From JAENVU01 sp031430375 (GTDB lineage: Bacteria; Actinomycetota; Acidimicrobiia; IMCC26256; JAENVU01), in NCBI GenBank assembly GCA_031430375.1, contig JANPBJ010000149.1:1-64000 (forward strand): DNA of 64,000 nt, read 5' to 3'. Position numbers and translations under genes: made by a program. This document shows, piece after piece, positions 1-8,973 of this stretch. The notes beneath the pieces were generated by a model that saw nothing but the letters and a program-made list of their open reading frames with translations, ran no database searches and was not told the origin of the DNA. Each line of letters begins with the position of its first letter. The first letter of the stretch is position 1.

Positions 1-172
1 GCCACCGCCGCGGGTCGGCGGATCCGGTCCCGACCGCTGGTTCCCGCCCCGTCCCACTCAGCATCGCGGGGCAGTGTATGAGTGTTGAGCGGGCCCCGAG
101 AACCGGATTGTCGCGACCGGCACCCTCACTCTTACGATGCCGGAACTGCCCGTGACCACTCAAAGGAGCACG
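1..172. other. Left-edge non-coding stretch with a possible promoter
   Basis: I see no convincing gene here. On the + strand a TTGTCG hexamer (108-113) lies 19 bases upstream of TACGAT (133-138), which would fit a weak housekeeping promoter for the DUF35-thiolase pair that follows. The spacing is longer than the ideal 17, so the call is tentative. A possible ATG at 137 is in frame with the DUF35 gene but has no ribosome-binding site. Confidence 0.35.
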
Positions 173-568
173 ATGACCGCCACGATCCCGTTGGTCGACT
201 ACCTCGTCCTCGGGGACACTCCCCATCTCATCGCACAGGAGTGCACCGCCTGCGGCGCCCGATTCTTTGATCGCCGCAACGCATGCGCGTCGTGTTTCGC
301 GGATGAGTTCCGTTCCGTTGCTATCCCAACCGAGGGCGAGCTGCGCGCCTTCACCATCGTCTCGTTCGCAGCTCCGGGCGTTCCAGTGCCATTCGTCGCC
401 GGTGTGATCGATTGTGGCGGTACCAGCGTGCGTGCCAACATCGTGAACGTGGAGCCCGACACCGATCACGTGTCGCTCGGCATGCGCGTGAAGCTCGCCA
501 CGTTCCCCCTCGGGGCCGACGAAGCCGGCACCGAAGCCATCGCGTTCGGCTTCGAACCCGCCACCTGA
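173..568 (+). CDS. DUF35 zinc-ribbon/OB-fold protein, thiolase partner
   Basis: A 131-residue protein of the DUF35 (ChsH2-like) family: an N-terminal rubredoxin-like zinc ribbon followed by an OB fold. Cys24, Cys27, Cys38 and Cys41 (CTACG then CASC) form the expected zinc site. Such proteins bind acyl-CoA and form complexes with thiolase-like or hydratase partners in sterol and polyketide metabolism. I chose the ATG at 173 over the in-frame ATG at 137 because AAAGGAG stands 5 bases upstream of 173. The next gene, a thiolase-fold protein 40 bases downstream, is the likely partner. The exact substrate cannot be told from sequence. Confidence 0.88.
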   Translation: MTATIPLVDYLVLGDTPHLIAQECTACGARFFDRRNACASCFADEFRSVAIPTEGELRAFTIVSFAAPGVPVPFVAGVIDCGGTSVRANIVNVEPDTDHVSLGMRVKLATFPLGADEAGTEAIAFGFEPAT

Positions 569-608
569 CCACCGTATCTTTCGACCCGTCGCTTGCAAGG
601 AGTCACCC

Positions 609-1811
609 ATGACCGAGAACGTTTGGATCCTCGGAATCCACATGACCAAGTTCGGGAAGCATCCCGACCTCGATACCGTCGACCTCGCCGCCGAGGCCGC
701 GCGCGCCGCGATCGCGGATGCCGGAGTTTCGATGGCCGACATGGACGTGCTCGCGGCCGGATGTTTGATGCAGCCCGGCGGTGGCATCGGCCAGCAATTG
801 CAGAAGCAGATCGGTCAGACCGGCGTTCCCGTGTACAACGTCTCGAATGCGTGTGCCACGGGCGCGACTGCGCTGCGGACCGCGATCATGGCGATCAAGG
901 CGGGCGAGGCCGAATACGGACTCGCGGTTGGGGTGGAGAAGCTGTCGGGCGCCGGTCTGTTGTCCGGCGGCAACCGCAAGAGTGATTCCAACACGTGGGA
1001 GCCCAAGGGCCGCTTCGGCGCGGTGGCGTCGGTCGACGGGCGCATCGGCACCGACACGATGCCCGGCGTCTTCGCGCAGATCGGGATGGAGTACGGCCAC
1101 AGGTACGGCGGTACCAGTTTCGAGTTGTTCGCGCGCATCAGCGAGAAAAACCACGCGCACTCCACGCTCAACCCGCTCGCGGCGTACACGAAACGCATGA
1201 CCCTCGACGAGATCATGAACGACATGATGATCGCCTACCCCAACACGCGCCCGATGTGCTCGGCGAACTGTGACGGAGCGGCGGCCGCGGTGGTGGTGAG
1301 CGAGTCGACGCTGCGCACGCTCTCCGGCGAGCAGCAACGGCGCGCGGTCAAGGTCTCGGCTTCGGTGCTCACCAGCGACCCGTGGCAGGAGTCGTGCCAG
1401 ATCCTCCCGGATGTCAACACGCTCACGAAGAACGCGGCCCGGCAGGCCTACGAGCAGGCCGGCATCGGGCCCGAGGACCTCGACCTCGTGGAGCTCCACG
1501 ACTGCTTCGCCACCGCCGAGCTGGTCCACTACGACAACCTCGGACTCTGCGAGGAAGGCGGCGCGGTCGACTTCTTCAACTCCGGCGCCACCTGGCGTGA
1601 CGGCCGCATGCCCGTCAACGTGTCCGGTGGGCTCGAGTCGAAGGGTCACCCGATTGCCGCCACCGGGATCGCGAACATCTGGGAGGTGTGCCACCACCTC
1701 CGCGGCGAGGCCGGCGACCGTCAGATCGAAGGCGCCAAGGTTGGGCTGGCGCACGTGATCGGACTCGGCAGCGCGTGTGGTGTGCACATCCTCGAGAAGT
1801 CCGGCCTGTAG
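609..1811 (+). CDS. Thiolase-family protein (SCP-x/lipid-transfer type)
   Basis: A 400-residue thiolase-superfamily enzyme of the SCP-x-like type that usually pairs with DUF35 proteins. The nucleophilic cysteine is Cys82 in NACATG. The second catalytic motif is intact as ESKGHPIAATG near residue 340, so thiolytic or condensing chemistry is plausible, unlike the GHP-less homologue at 28.4-29.6 kb. AAGGAG precedes the ATG. The gene follows its DUF35 partner directly, and the two probably act as one complex on a branched or cyclic acyl-CoA. A perfect 47-base hairpin follows the stop codon. The family is certain; the substrate is unknown. Confidence 0.9.
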   Translation: MTENVWILGIHMTKFGKHPDLDTVDLAAEAARAAIADAGVSMADMDVLAAGCLMQPGGGIGQQLQKQIGQTGVPVYNVSNACATGATALRTAIMAIKAGEAEYGLAVGVEKLSGAGLLSGGNRKSDSNTWEPKGRFGAVASVDGRIGTDTMPGVFAQIGMEYGHRYGGTSFELFARISEKNHAHSTLNPLAAYTKRMTLDEIMNDMMIAYPNTRPMCSANCDGAAAAVVVSESTLRTLSGEQQRRAVKVSASVLTSDPWQESCQILPDVNTLTKNAARQAYEQAGIGPEDLDLVELHDCFATAELVHYDNLGLCEEGGAVDFFNSGATWRDGRMPVNVSGGLESKGHPIAATGIANIWEVCHHLRGEAGDRQIEGAKVGLAHVIGLGSACGVHILEKSGL

Positions 1812-1824
1812 CCCACACCCCACC

Positions 1825-1871
1825 AACTTGCGTCACTTCTCCACCGTGACGGTGGAGAAGTGACGCAAGTT
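1825..1871. repeat. Hairpin repeat family A, copy 1
   Basis: A 47-base near-perfect palindrome: two 23-base arms (AACTTGCGTCA at the outer left end, TGACGCAAGTT at the outer right) around a single central G. It lies between a thiolase gene and an LLM oxidoreductase on the same strand. A second copy with the same outer arms and centre but a different middle stem is at 12806-12852. No T-run follows, so it is not a standard terminator, though a termination role without a U-tract is possible. Confidence 0.9.
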
Positions 1872-1890
1872 CGAGATCAGGAGTCCCACC

Positions 1891-2871
1891 ATGACCCGGC
1901 TCGGATACCAAATCCCCAACTTCACGTACCCCGGCGTGGACGACCGCGACCTGTTCGCGAACGTCGCCGCCCAGGCCGCGGCTGCGGATAAAAGCGGTTT
2001 CGACACGGTCATGCTCATGGACCACTTCTACCAACTGCCGATGCTCGGCCAGCCCGATGCCTACATGCTCGAGTGCTATTCCATGCTCGCCGCGCTGGCC
2101 GGGGCAACGTCGAAGGTTCGCCTCGGCGCGCTCGTGACGGGCAACACCTATCGCAATCCCGCAATCCTGGCGAAGACGGTGACAACCCTCGACATCATCT
2201 CCGGCGGTCGTGCGCAACTCGGTATCGGTGCCGGCTGGTTCGACGTGGAACATGAAGCGTTCGGCGTGGAGTTCAACACCTTCACCGAGCGGTTCGAGAA
2301 GCTCGAAGAAGCGCTGCAAATCATCTTGCCCATGCTGCGCGACGAACGCCCCACGCTCGATGGGAAGCACTACCAAGTGAAGAACGCCATCAACCAACCG
2401 AAGCCCATCTCGAGGATTCCCGTGATGATCGGTGGTAGCGGCGAAAAGAAGACCTTGCGGCTCGTCGCGCAGTACGCGGACGAGTCGAACCTCACGTCGA
2501 CCGCCGAAGAGCTCCCCCGCAAGCTCGACGCGCTCGCCGGCCACTGCGAGCGCCTCGGTCGCGACCGTTCGGAGATCTCGGTGAGTCAGGCGGTGAACGT
2601 CGTCATTGCTCCAACCCACGATGAAGCCTTCGCCGACTTCAGTCGTTTCCTCGGCGATCGGGGCATGGACGTCTCCACTATGGACGAAGCGATGCTCGAC
2701 ATGGTCAAGGCGATGGTGGTGATGGGCGACCCCGACGAGGTCGGCGAACGGATCGCCACGATTGTCGGCCACGGCCTCGACGGCATCACGTGCTCGCTGC
2801 CCGGCAACGGTCACAACCCTGAACGCGTCGAACTCCTCGGCCAGGTGGCGACCAAGGCCCTCGGTATCTAA
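1891..2871 (+). CDS. LLM-class F420-dependent oxidoreductase
   Basis: A 326-residue luciferase-like TIM-barrel flavin/F420 enzyme. The N-terminal strand GYQIPNF, the DHFYQLP segment, the LVTGNTYRNP segment and the GIGAGW motif are typical of the LLM class used by actinobacteria with the deazaflavin F420. AGGAG lies about 7 bases before the ATG. It has a close relative at 50.2 kb (both with GSGEK) and a more distant one at 18.4 kb. The substrate is unknown; neighbouring CoA enzymes suggest a role in degradation. The LLM assignment is firm, whereas the choice of F420 over FMN is inferred from subfamily appearance. Confidence 0.88.
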   Translation: MTRLGYQIPNFTYPGVDDRDLFANVAAQAAAADKSGFDTVMLMDHFYQLPMLGQPDAYMLECYSMLAALAGATSKVRLGALVTGNTYRNPAILAKTVTTLDIISGGRAQLGIGAGWFDVEHEAFGVEFNTFTERFEKLEEALQIILPMLRDERPTLDGKHYQVKNAINQPKPISRIPVMIGGSGEKKTLRLVAQYADESNLTSTAEELPRKLDALAGHCERLGRDRSEISVSQAVNVVIAPTHDEAFADFSRFLGDRGMDVSTMDEAMLDMVKAMVVMGDPDEVGERIATIVGHGLDGITCSLPGNGHNPERVELLGQVATKALGI

Positions 2872-3437
2872 ATCGCGGCGGTTCGGGCGTGGACCCAGAA
2901 GGCGAACTCGTTGATTTCGAGGTTCACCTCGGCAAACCCCGCGAGCGCGAGGCGCGCTTCTAACGTGGACGGATCGACCGGGTTGTACACATCGTCGTGA
3001 TGGAAGTCACGCAGCGCGTCGCTCGCAATCGAGTCGTTCAGCACCACGGTCCCCCCGGGAACCACTACTCGGGCCAACTCGCCGAAGATCAGGTCTTGGC
3101 GCTCCACGCTCGGCACGTGATGCAGCATCGTGAAACTCACCGCCGCCGAGAATCGATCGTCAGGCATTGGCAAATCGGTTGCGTCGCCGTGCACGACCTC
3201 CACGTTCGAACCCACCATGCGAGCGGTCAGCGCGTCCGCCAACACGGGGTCGAGCTCCACCGCGGTCACGCGCGCCACGCGGCCCTTCAGGAGATCGGTC
3301 GTGAGACCAGGGCCCGACCCGATCTCGAGGAGATCGTCACCGAGCTCGACTCCCGCCAGCACCTCCGGGAAGACCGTCTCCGCGAGGAACGCGCCCCATT
3401 CTGCGCTCGCACACACATTCAGGTGGTCGTCATTCAT
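2868..3437 (-). CDS. Class I SAM-dependent methyltransferase
   Basis: A 189-residue methyltransferase-fold protein. Motif I is LLEIGSGPGLT near residue 38, followed by an acidic residue ending the next strand (VELD) and a GDATDLP motif, the usual SAM-binding elements of ubiquinone/menaquinone-type methyltransferases. I start it at the ATG at 3437, 17 bases after the stop of the esterase gene, because the open frame further upstream overlaps that gene and has no methyltransferase character. It is the last gene of a minus-strand run that includes the esterase, a CMD protein and an MFS transporter, and its stop overlaps the LLM gene's end. The methyl acceptor is unknown. Confidence 0.82.
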   Translation of the reverse strand: MNDDHLNVCASAEWGAFLAETVFPEVLAGVELGDDLLEIGSGPGLTTDLLKGRVARVTAVELDPVLADALTARMVGSNVEVVHGDATDLPMPDDRFSAAVSFTMLHHVPSVERQDLIFGELARVVVPGGTVVLNDSIASDALRDFHHDDVYNPVDPSTLEARLALAGFAEVNLEINEFAFWVHARTAAI

Positions 3438-3454
3438 ACCCAGGACGATAGGCC

Positions 3455-4582
3455 TCAGACCGACGCGTAGACCGCGTCGATCAGGGCGCGATTCCGCGAA
3501 CTCTGCCATCGCGGAATCACGTCGTTCATCACGTAGCCAAACGCGATACCCGCGTCGGGATCCGCGAAACCAAGGGAACCACCGGTGCCAAAGTGACCGA
3601 AACTGCGGGGATTCGGACCGAACGGTCGGCGGGGTGTGGTCGGCTTGAATCCCAATCCAAACGTCACGGCTTCGCCGAGGATCGGACAAAAGCCTTCCGA
3701 CTGCGGGCGCGTCGCCTCCCCCATGAGGTCTGCTGAGATCAACCGACCCGGCTCGAGCAATGCCGCATACATTCGCGCCACCCCGGGAGCCGTGCCGTGA
3801 CCGTTCGTTGACGGCACCAGTGCGCTACGCCACTTCGCCGTGTTCACCACGCCGGTCGACGAGATGCCCGGCGGGTTGAAGTAGCTCGTCATCGCCATCA
3901 ACTCGTCGCCGTGGTAGTCGTCGAGAACGATCTCGATCCCGGGGCCCTCCCACAGCACGTCCGCACAGCGCCGCTGCTCCGCGATCGGAACACCGAACCA
4001 GACATCCGCCCCGACCATCTCGGCCACCGCCTGCAGTTCGGCGTCGGGCCGATTCCCCGTGACGCGTCGAGTGATCTCACCGATCAAATGTCCATAGGTA
4101 TTGGTGTGATACGCGTGCCGCGTCCCGGGTTCCCACCATGGGTCCGTGGCCGCCAATGCCGCGGTCATCCGCTCCCAATCCCACAGATCCTCGTTCGTCA
4201 ACGGTTCGCGTATCGCCGGCACCCCCGCGCGATGGCACAACGCGTGACGGATCGTGGCCGCGTCCTTGCCCCCCGCGCCAAACTCGGGCCATACCGACAC
4301 GATCGGATCGTCGAGTGCGATGCGGCCCGCGTCGACCAAGCGCAGGAGTGAGATCGCAACGAGCGCCTTGCCGACCGAATAGAAGTCGACGATCGTGTCG
4401 GGCTGCCACTCCCGACTACCGGCCGCGTCGGCCCAACCACCCACGAGATCAACGACCACTTCCCCCTCACGAATCACACACATCGAAGCGCCGACCTCGC
4501 CCCGATGCAGGAAGTTCGCCGTGAAGGCCTCCCGGACGGCGTCGAACCCGGGCCGAGTGAACCCCGCGATCGGCGCGGTCAT
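3455..4582 (-). CDS. Beta-lactamase-fold serine hydrolase (EstB-like esterase)
   Basis: A 375-residue class C beta-lactamase/EstB-family protein. The SxxK motif appears as SVGK (nucleophile Ser and general base Lys) near residue 69. The tyrosine-containing second motif lies in HAYHTNTYG near residue 160, and the third motif is HFGTGG rather than KTG, as in esterases of this fold. No signal peptide is seen, so it is probably a cytoplasmic esterase or lactonase and not a resistance enzyme. Its ATGA start overlaps the stop of the upstream CMD gene, indicating translational coupling. Confidence 0.86.
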   Translation of the reverse strand: MTAPIAGFTRPGFDAVREAFTANFLHRGEVGASMCVIREGEVVVDLVGGWADAAGSREWQPDTIVDFYSVGKALVAISLLRLVDAGRIALDDPIVSVWPEFGAGGKDAATIRHALCHRAGVPAIREPLTNEDLWDWERMTAALAATDPWWEPGTRHAYHTNTYGHLIGEITRRVTGNRPDAELQAVAEMVGADVWFGVPIAEQRRCADVLWEGPGIEIVLDDYHGDELMAMTSYFNPPGISSTGVVNTAKWRSALVPSTNGHGTAPGVARMYAALLEPGRLISADLMGEATRPQSEGFCPILGEAVTFGLGFKPTTPRRPFGPNPRSFGHFGTGGSLGFADPDAGIAFGYVMNDVIPRWQSSRNRALIDAVYASV

Positions 4583-5241
4583 CCCACGGTGTCATCCGCC
4601 GGCAGGCTGATGCTGCGGCCGACGTCGAGTGCGGAAATGCCGTCGGGTCCGATCACCTCGACGATCGGTTCTTCGCGATCATCGAACTCGGTACGCAACG
4701 CGCGGCTCATGGTGGCATGCATTTCATAGAGCGCCGTGATGTAGGTGAACTCGAGGATCTCTTCGTCGGTCAAGACCGACTTGAGCGCGGCGAAGATTCC
4801 GTCGGCCACTCTCCCACCGTCGTAGACCAGCGCGTCGGTATAGGCGAGCAGCGCACGCTCGGTCGCGTCGAAACAGTCGGCAACCTGCCACGCCGGAATC
4901 GCCGCGATTTTCTCCTCGCTGATCCCAATCGCTCGACACGACTTGCAGTGCTGCGAAAAGACGAACTGGCTCCCCCGCGCCCAGCCCACACGCGTCTGGC
5001 CGAGCTCGCGCAACTTCGGGTCCAGGAACCGCTTCGGGCTTTGGTAGAGCCCGAAGCCTTGGACGCAATGTTCGAGCACGTCAGGAACCAACGCGAAGAC
5101 CGGCCACCAATCCCCGGTCGTGCCCGTCGCGGTGCCGGGTTCGGCTACAGGATCACGATCAGCCCCGAAGAGCAGGTCGTACATCATCGTGACGATCGGG
5201 GCGTTCGATTCGTCACGTGGGACTTGCCGCAATCGGGGCAT
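4579..5241 (-). CDS. Carboxymuconolactone decarboxylase (AhpD-like) family protein
   Basis: About 220 residues with an AhpD/CMD-like core: the redox-type motif HCKSCRAIG carries Cys-x-x-Cys with the preceding His seen in alkylhydroperoxidase-like members. Two adjacent ATGs are possible; the one at 5241 has AGGAGG at a better distance (6 bases) than the one at 5244. It overlaps the following esterase gene by 4 bases and follows the MFS gene by about 50. Function is likely peroxide or thiol redox rather than a true decarboxylase step, but this is inferred from the CxxC only. Confidence 0.82.
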   Translation of the reverse strand: MPRLRQVPRDESNAPIVTMMYDLLFGADRDPVAEPGTATGTTGDWWPVFALVPDVLEHCVQGFGLYQSPKRFLDPKLRELGQTRVGWARGSQFVFSQHCKSCRAIGISEEKIAAIPAWQVADCFDATERALLAYTDALVYDGGRVADGIFAALKSVLTDEEILEFTYITALYEMHATMSRALRTEFDDREEPIVEVIGPDGISALDVGRSISLPADDTVG

Positions 5242-5292
5242 CATGGACCTCCTGAGGTGGGTCGCGCAGCGTAGACAGATCGGCGTGTGTGG

Positions 5293-6537
5293 TCAGCGCC
5301 GACCGAGCGCGGCGGTCACGTGCGCACGCCGCCCGAACCGGGCGAGCAGCAAGAGGTCGTAGGTGGCCTTGCCCAACCCGGCGATGATCAGTGGCCATCC
5401 GAAATCACTGGCGCCGAGGAGTACACCGGCCAGCGCCGGGGTAGTCGCGGCGGCCAAGCTCCGTGGGACGTTCGTGACGCTGGCCGCCGCGGCCCGCTCC
5501 TCCGGTGTGACCACCGCCATCACGAGCGCCTGACGAGCAGGGATGTCCATCTGGGAGAACAGCGACCGCACGAGCAAACACGCGATCGCGAGACCGGCCG
5601 ACGGTGCAAACGGCGCGAGCGCGAGGAACAGATTCGCGGGAAGGTGGGTGAACACCATCGTGCGCACGAGACCAATCCGCGCCGCCAGCGGCCCGGCAAG
5701 GAGTTGGGAGAACGCGCTCAACAAGCTCACGGCGAAGAACACCGCGGCGGTGTCGCCCGTCGACAACTCGAATCGGAGATGCAACCAGAGCACCAGCAAC
5801 GACTGGACCACGAACCCGCCCGACGCGGAGTCAAGACAGAACAGCGCGGCGAGTTCGAAGACTGTGCGACGCGACTTCGCCAGCGGCTGGCGTTCGACAT
5901 GGGCAATATCGGTCGCGAGCCGCTCGTGACGCAGCCCTCTGTACACCAGAAACACCGCGATCCCGATCACCAAATAGAGCACGAAGCTCGCCCGCAAGAC
6001 ATCGTTCTTGGCCAAATGGGTGTTCTTGGCGATCAGCTCGGGCAGCCCGGATGCGAGTGCACCGAACGCGCCGGCGAACGCCGCTCCCAGGTTGTACACG
6101 GCGTAGAGGCGCGGTCGATCGAGGTCCGCCACGTGTCCGGCGAGGAATGCCTGCTCGGTCGGCAAGAACACGCTGACGTCGCCGGCGGAAGGATTGAGCG
6201 TGCCGACCACCGCCACAACCAACAGCGCCCAGAACGCGGTGACCATCAGGAACCCGACACCCGTCATGACCATGAGCAACGACGCGCCGAGCAGCAGCAC
6301 GCGCAACTCACGACGGTGCGCGACGAGCCCCACACCGAGCGTGAGGGCGGCCGAGCCAAGCAGGGTTCCCGTCACGATCGCGCCAATTTCCGCCGGCGAG
6401 AAGCCGAGGGCGGTCAGGTAGATCGCAAGGAAAACGCTGACAAACCCGTCGGCGAAACCCCGGAGCGATCGAGCCAGGATGACGCGCGGCACGTCGACAC
6501 TCACCGACTTCGGGAGAAGCCGCGCCATCCACCTCAT
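5293..6537 (-). CDS. MFS transporter
   Basis: A 414-residue integral membrane protein with about 12 hydrophobic segments, an RSLRGFADGF-type first helix and a basic loop between helices, consistent with the major facilitator superfamily (drug or metabolite efflux type). An ATG at 6528 with GAGGTGG upstream is an alternative start. It lies between the alpha/beta hydrolase gene (40 bases upstream) and the CMD gene, apparently in one transcript. The transported substrate is unknown; neighbours suggest export or import of an esterified small molecule. Confidence 0.85.
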   Translation of the reverse strand: MRWMARLLPKSVSVDVPRVILARSLRGFADGFVSVFLAIYLTALGFSPAEIGAIVTGTLLGSAALTLGVGLVAHRRELRVLLLGASLLMVMTGVGFLMVTAFWALLVVAVVGTLNPSAGDVSVFLPTEQAFLAGHVADLDRPRLYAVYNLGAAFAGAFGALASGLPELIAKNTHLAKNDVLRASFVLYLVIGIAVFLVYRGLRHERLATDIAHVERQPLAKSRRTVFELAALFCLDSASGGFVVQSLLVLWLHLRFELSTGDTAAVFFAVSLLSAFSQLLAGPLAARIGLVRTMVFTHLPANLFLALAPFAPSAGLAIACLLVRSLFSQMDIPARQALVMAVVTPEERAAAASVTNVPRSLAAATTPALAGVLLGASDFGWPLIIAGLGKATYDLLLLARFGRRAHVTAALGRR

Positions 6538-6577
6538 TCGCGGAGCGTACCGGCGTCGTCAGCAGATACTGGCCGTT

Positions 6578-7369
6578 CTACGCGCTCAGGAACTCGAGGA
6601 CGTCGGGGAAGGCCGCTCGGTCCTGGGCGAAGAACGCGTGACCTCCCTCGTAGACCCGCAGCTCCGCGTTCGGAATCCGCGCGGCGATCGCCTCCGAGTT
6701 GGCGAGCGGCGCAATCCCGTCGTATCGGCCCGCCGCCACCAATGTGGGGCACGTGATGCCGCTCAGCCGGTCGATCACATCGTGACGGCGCCGAGCGTCC
6801 AGTTGTTCCGCTTCGCCGCGCGCCACCTCCGTTGGCTTCTTTCCCGTGGCGCGCGCGGTCATCATCTCCACCAGACCACGGTCGCCGTCGTGACTCGCCA
6901 GCCACTCGGGAGTGAATCGGGTGTCGAGCAACGGGAGGTACTTGGGCTCGCGTTCCGCCTCGGTCAATGTGGCGAGTTCGTGTAACGGATACGACGGCAG
7001 AGAACCACCGGGCGAGGTGCAGAGCAACGCGAGCCGGTCAACGCGCTCCGGGAACGTGGCCGCCAACTCCTGCGCGACCATTCCGCCGAAGGAGATCCCC
7101 ACGATCCTGCACGTGTCCCAGCCAACGTGGTCGAGGAGACCGGCCGCATCCGCCGCGTACTCGGCCATCGAGTACGGACCGGGGGGGATCGTGGTCCGCC
7201 CGAGTCCACGCTGATCATGGGCCAGCAGGTCGCACCGCGCCGCGAACACCCGGAGCAGCACGCCCATACCCGCCAAGGTCGCGCCCGACCCGTTGAGAAA
7301 CAAGACGGGCAGACCGGAGCCTTCCCGCTCGTAGAAGATCTCGATCCCATTCACGGAGGCAGTCGCCAC
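6578..7369 (-). CDS. Alpha/beta hydrolase
   Basis: A 263-residue alpha/beta hydrolase. The nucleophile elbow is GISFGG (Gly-x-Ser-x-Gly) near residue 98, the oxyanion loop follows LFLNGSGA near residue 28, and the terminal histidine is in EGGHAFFAQ, so the catalytic triad looks complete. I start it at the GTG at 7369, where the family's N-terminal strand begins; frames further upstream run into the divergent gene. It opens the minus-strand run with MFS, CMD, esterase and methyltransferase genes. Substrate unknown. Confidence 0.86.
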   Translation of the reverse strand: MATASVNGIEIFYEREGSGLPVLFLNGSGATLAGMGVLLRVFAARCDLLAHDQRGLGRTTIPPGPYSMAEYAADAAGLLDHVGWDTCRIVGISFGGMVAQELAATFPERVDRLALLCTSPGGSLPSYPLHELATLTEAEREPKYLPLLDTRFTPEWLASHDGDRGLVEMMTARATGKKPTEVARGEAEQLDARRRHDVIDRLSGITCPTLVAAGRYDGIAPLANSEAIAARIPNAELRVYEGGHAFFAQDRAAFPDVLEFLSA

Positions 7370-7426
7370 GGCGCGAAGCCTATGGTCCTGGCCCGCACCA
7401 TCGCACAGTTGGCCCCAGGAGTGACC

Positions 7427-7807
7427 ATGACCGCAGAAGAGATCGTCAACACCTTTACCGCGCGCATCACCGCGCTGGATTTCGACGGTGCCTTCGAGCT
7501 CGTCGCGGACGACATCGAGTACGACAACGTGCCGATCGGCAAGGTCACCGGCCCCGATGGCATTCGGAGCGTGTTCGCTCAACTCGACGCGATGGGCGTG
7601 GACGCGATGGAGTGGACGGTGCACCGCCAGGTTGCCAGCGCGACGACCGTGATGAACGAGCGGACCGACACGTTCAACGCAGGCGCCAAGAGTGCCGCGG
7701 TCAACGTCATGGGCGTGTGGGAAGTGGCCGACGGCAAGATCACCCTGTGGCGCGACTACTTCGACATGAGCGCGATGACCGAAACCATCACAGCCCTCGC
7801 GGGCTAA
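7427..7807 (+). CDS. Limonene-1,2-epoxide hydrolase-like (SnoaL/NTF2-fold) protein
   Basis: A 126-residue NTF2-fold protein related to limonene-1,2-epoxide hydrolase. The family's Asp-Arg-Asp catalytic set appears to be present: ERTDTF supplies the Arg and first Asp, and LWRDYFD the second Asp; YDNVPIG matches the conserved early strand. Mycobacterial homologues act on cholesterol or lipid epoxides. AGGAG precedes the ATG at 7427. It is divergent from the alpha/beta hydrolase, and the amidohydrolase gene follows 42 bases later. The hydrolase activity is inferred from the residues seen. Confidence 0.85.
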   Translation: MTAEEIVNTFTARITALDFDGAFELVADDIEYDNVPIGKVTGPDGIRSVFAQLDAMGVDAMEWTVHRQVASATTVMNERTDTFNAGAKSAAVNVMGVWEVADGKITLWRDYFDMSAMTETITALAG

Positions 7808-7849
7808 GAACCGCCGCGCCTCCGCTCCGGCCGACCTCCGAGGAGATTC

Positions 7850-8968
7850 ATGACCGCGACTGCATCGCGCCGCTGTATCTCAGCTGATTCGCACATCACC
7901 GAGCCGCCCAACGCCTACCTCGACTACATCGACCCCGCGTACCGCGATCGTGCGCCCCGGTTGCAGTATCACGGCACCATGGGCGACTGCATGGTCGTGG
8001 ACAACGGGCAGTCCCTCGTACCGATGTGGCTCGTCGCGGCGGCCGGTCGGCCGGCTGACGAAGTTCGCCTCGACATGGGCAAGCACTTCGAGGACCTGCA
8101 CCGCGGCGGTTGGGATCCCGAGGCTCGCCTCCACGACCAGGACATCGACGGCGTCAGCGCGGAGATCATCTATCCGTCCGTCGGCATGATCCTGTGCAAT
8201 CACCCCGACCGCGACTACCAGCATGCGTGTTTCGACGCGTACAACGAATGGATCACCGAGTTCTGTTCGTTCGCGCCGGACCGGTTGGTCGGACTCGGCC
8301 AGACCGCAATGCGCACACCCGACGAGGGGATCGCGGATCTCGAAGCGATCAAGGCCAAGGGACTCCGCGGTGTGATGCTCCCCGGCTACCCGGGCCCGGG
8401 GGATTACGACGACCCGATGTACGACGAGTTCTGGGACGCGGTCGTCGCGCTGGACCTGCCGCCTTCGTTCCACATTCTCACGAGCAAGACCGACACCGTG
8501 GGTTCGGACACGGTGCGCGGCCCGAAGCTCAACACGTTCCTCTCGATCATTCGCGGGAACCAAGACATCATTGGCACGTTGATCTTCGGTGCCGTCTTCG
8601 AACGCCACCCCGACCTCCGGATCGTGTGCGTGGAGGCCGACGCGGGGTGGGCGCCGCACTGGATGTACCGCGCCGATCACGCCTACGACCGGCATCGCAA
8701 CTGGCTCACCGCAGGGGAGCTCACCAAGACTCCGAGTGAAACGTTTCTGGAGCACGTGTACCTCACGTTCCAAGACGATTGGGTCGCGTTTCGCACCGCC
8801 GAGATGATGAACGTGGATCGGCTCATGTGGGCCAACGACTTCCCCCACAGCGACGCGACCTGGCCGAACTCCCAAGCCATGCTCGACGAGCACGCGGCGC
8901 AGCTCAGCCCCGCTGCCCAGTCCCGGATCCTCCACGACAACGTCGCCGAGCTCTACCACCTCGCGTAA
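7850..8968 (+). CDS. Amidohydrolase family 2 metalloenzyme
   Basis: A 372-residue TIM-barrel amidohydrolase (ACMSD-like family). The N-terminal metal motif is SADSHITEP (Asp-x-His). Later metal and catalytic positions are in FHILTSK, ERHPDLRI and the C-terminal ANDFPHSDATWPNS, where the Asp is the usual catalytic residue. Such enzymes are common in catabolic clusters, where they decarboxylate or hydrolyse cyclic intermediates. GGAG lies ahead of the ATG. The sulfotransferase gene starts 5 bases after its stop. Confidence 0.87.
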   Translation: MTATASRRCISADSHITEPPNAYLDYIDPAYRDRAPRLQYHGTMGDCMVVDNGQSLVPMWLVAAAGRPADEVRLDMGKHFEDLHRGGWDPEARLHDQDIDGVSAEIIYPSVGMILCNHPDRDYQHACFDAYNEWITEFCSFAPDRLVGLGQTAMRTPDEGIADLEAIKAKGLRGVMLPGYPGPGDYDDPMYDEFWDAVVALDLPPSFHILTSKTDTVGSDTVRGPKLNTFLSIIRGNQDIIGTLIFGAVFERHPDLRIVCVEADAGWAPHWMYRADHAYDRHRNWLTAGELTKTPSETFLEHVYLTFQDDWVAFRTAEMMNVDRLMWANDFPHSDATWPNSQAMLDEHAAQLSPAAQSRILHDNVAELYHLA

Positions 8969-8973
8969 CGCTC

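Noticed and set aside
603..1826. Long open frame on the minus strand opposite the thiolase
   Set aside because: It is antisense to a thiolase with intact motifs, has the Arg/His/Val-rich composition of GC-rich shadow frames and no ribosome-binding site.
1825..1871. Classical rho-independent terminator
   Set aside because: The hairpin is long and perfect, but no T-run follows on either side; it recurs with shared arms, which fits a repeat family better.
5287..6756. 489-codon plus-strand frame opposite the MFS gene
   Set aside because: Low-complexity, highly charged translation with no domain; the minus-strand membrane protein is convincing.
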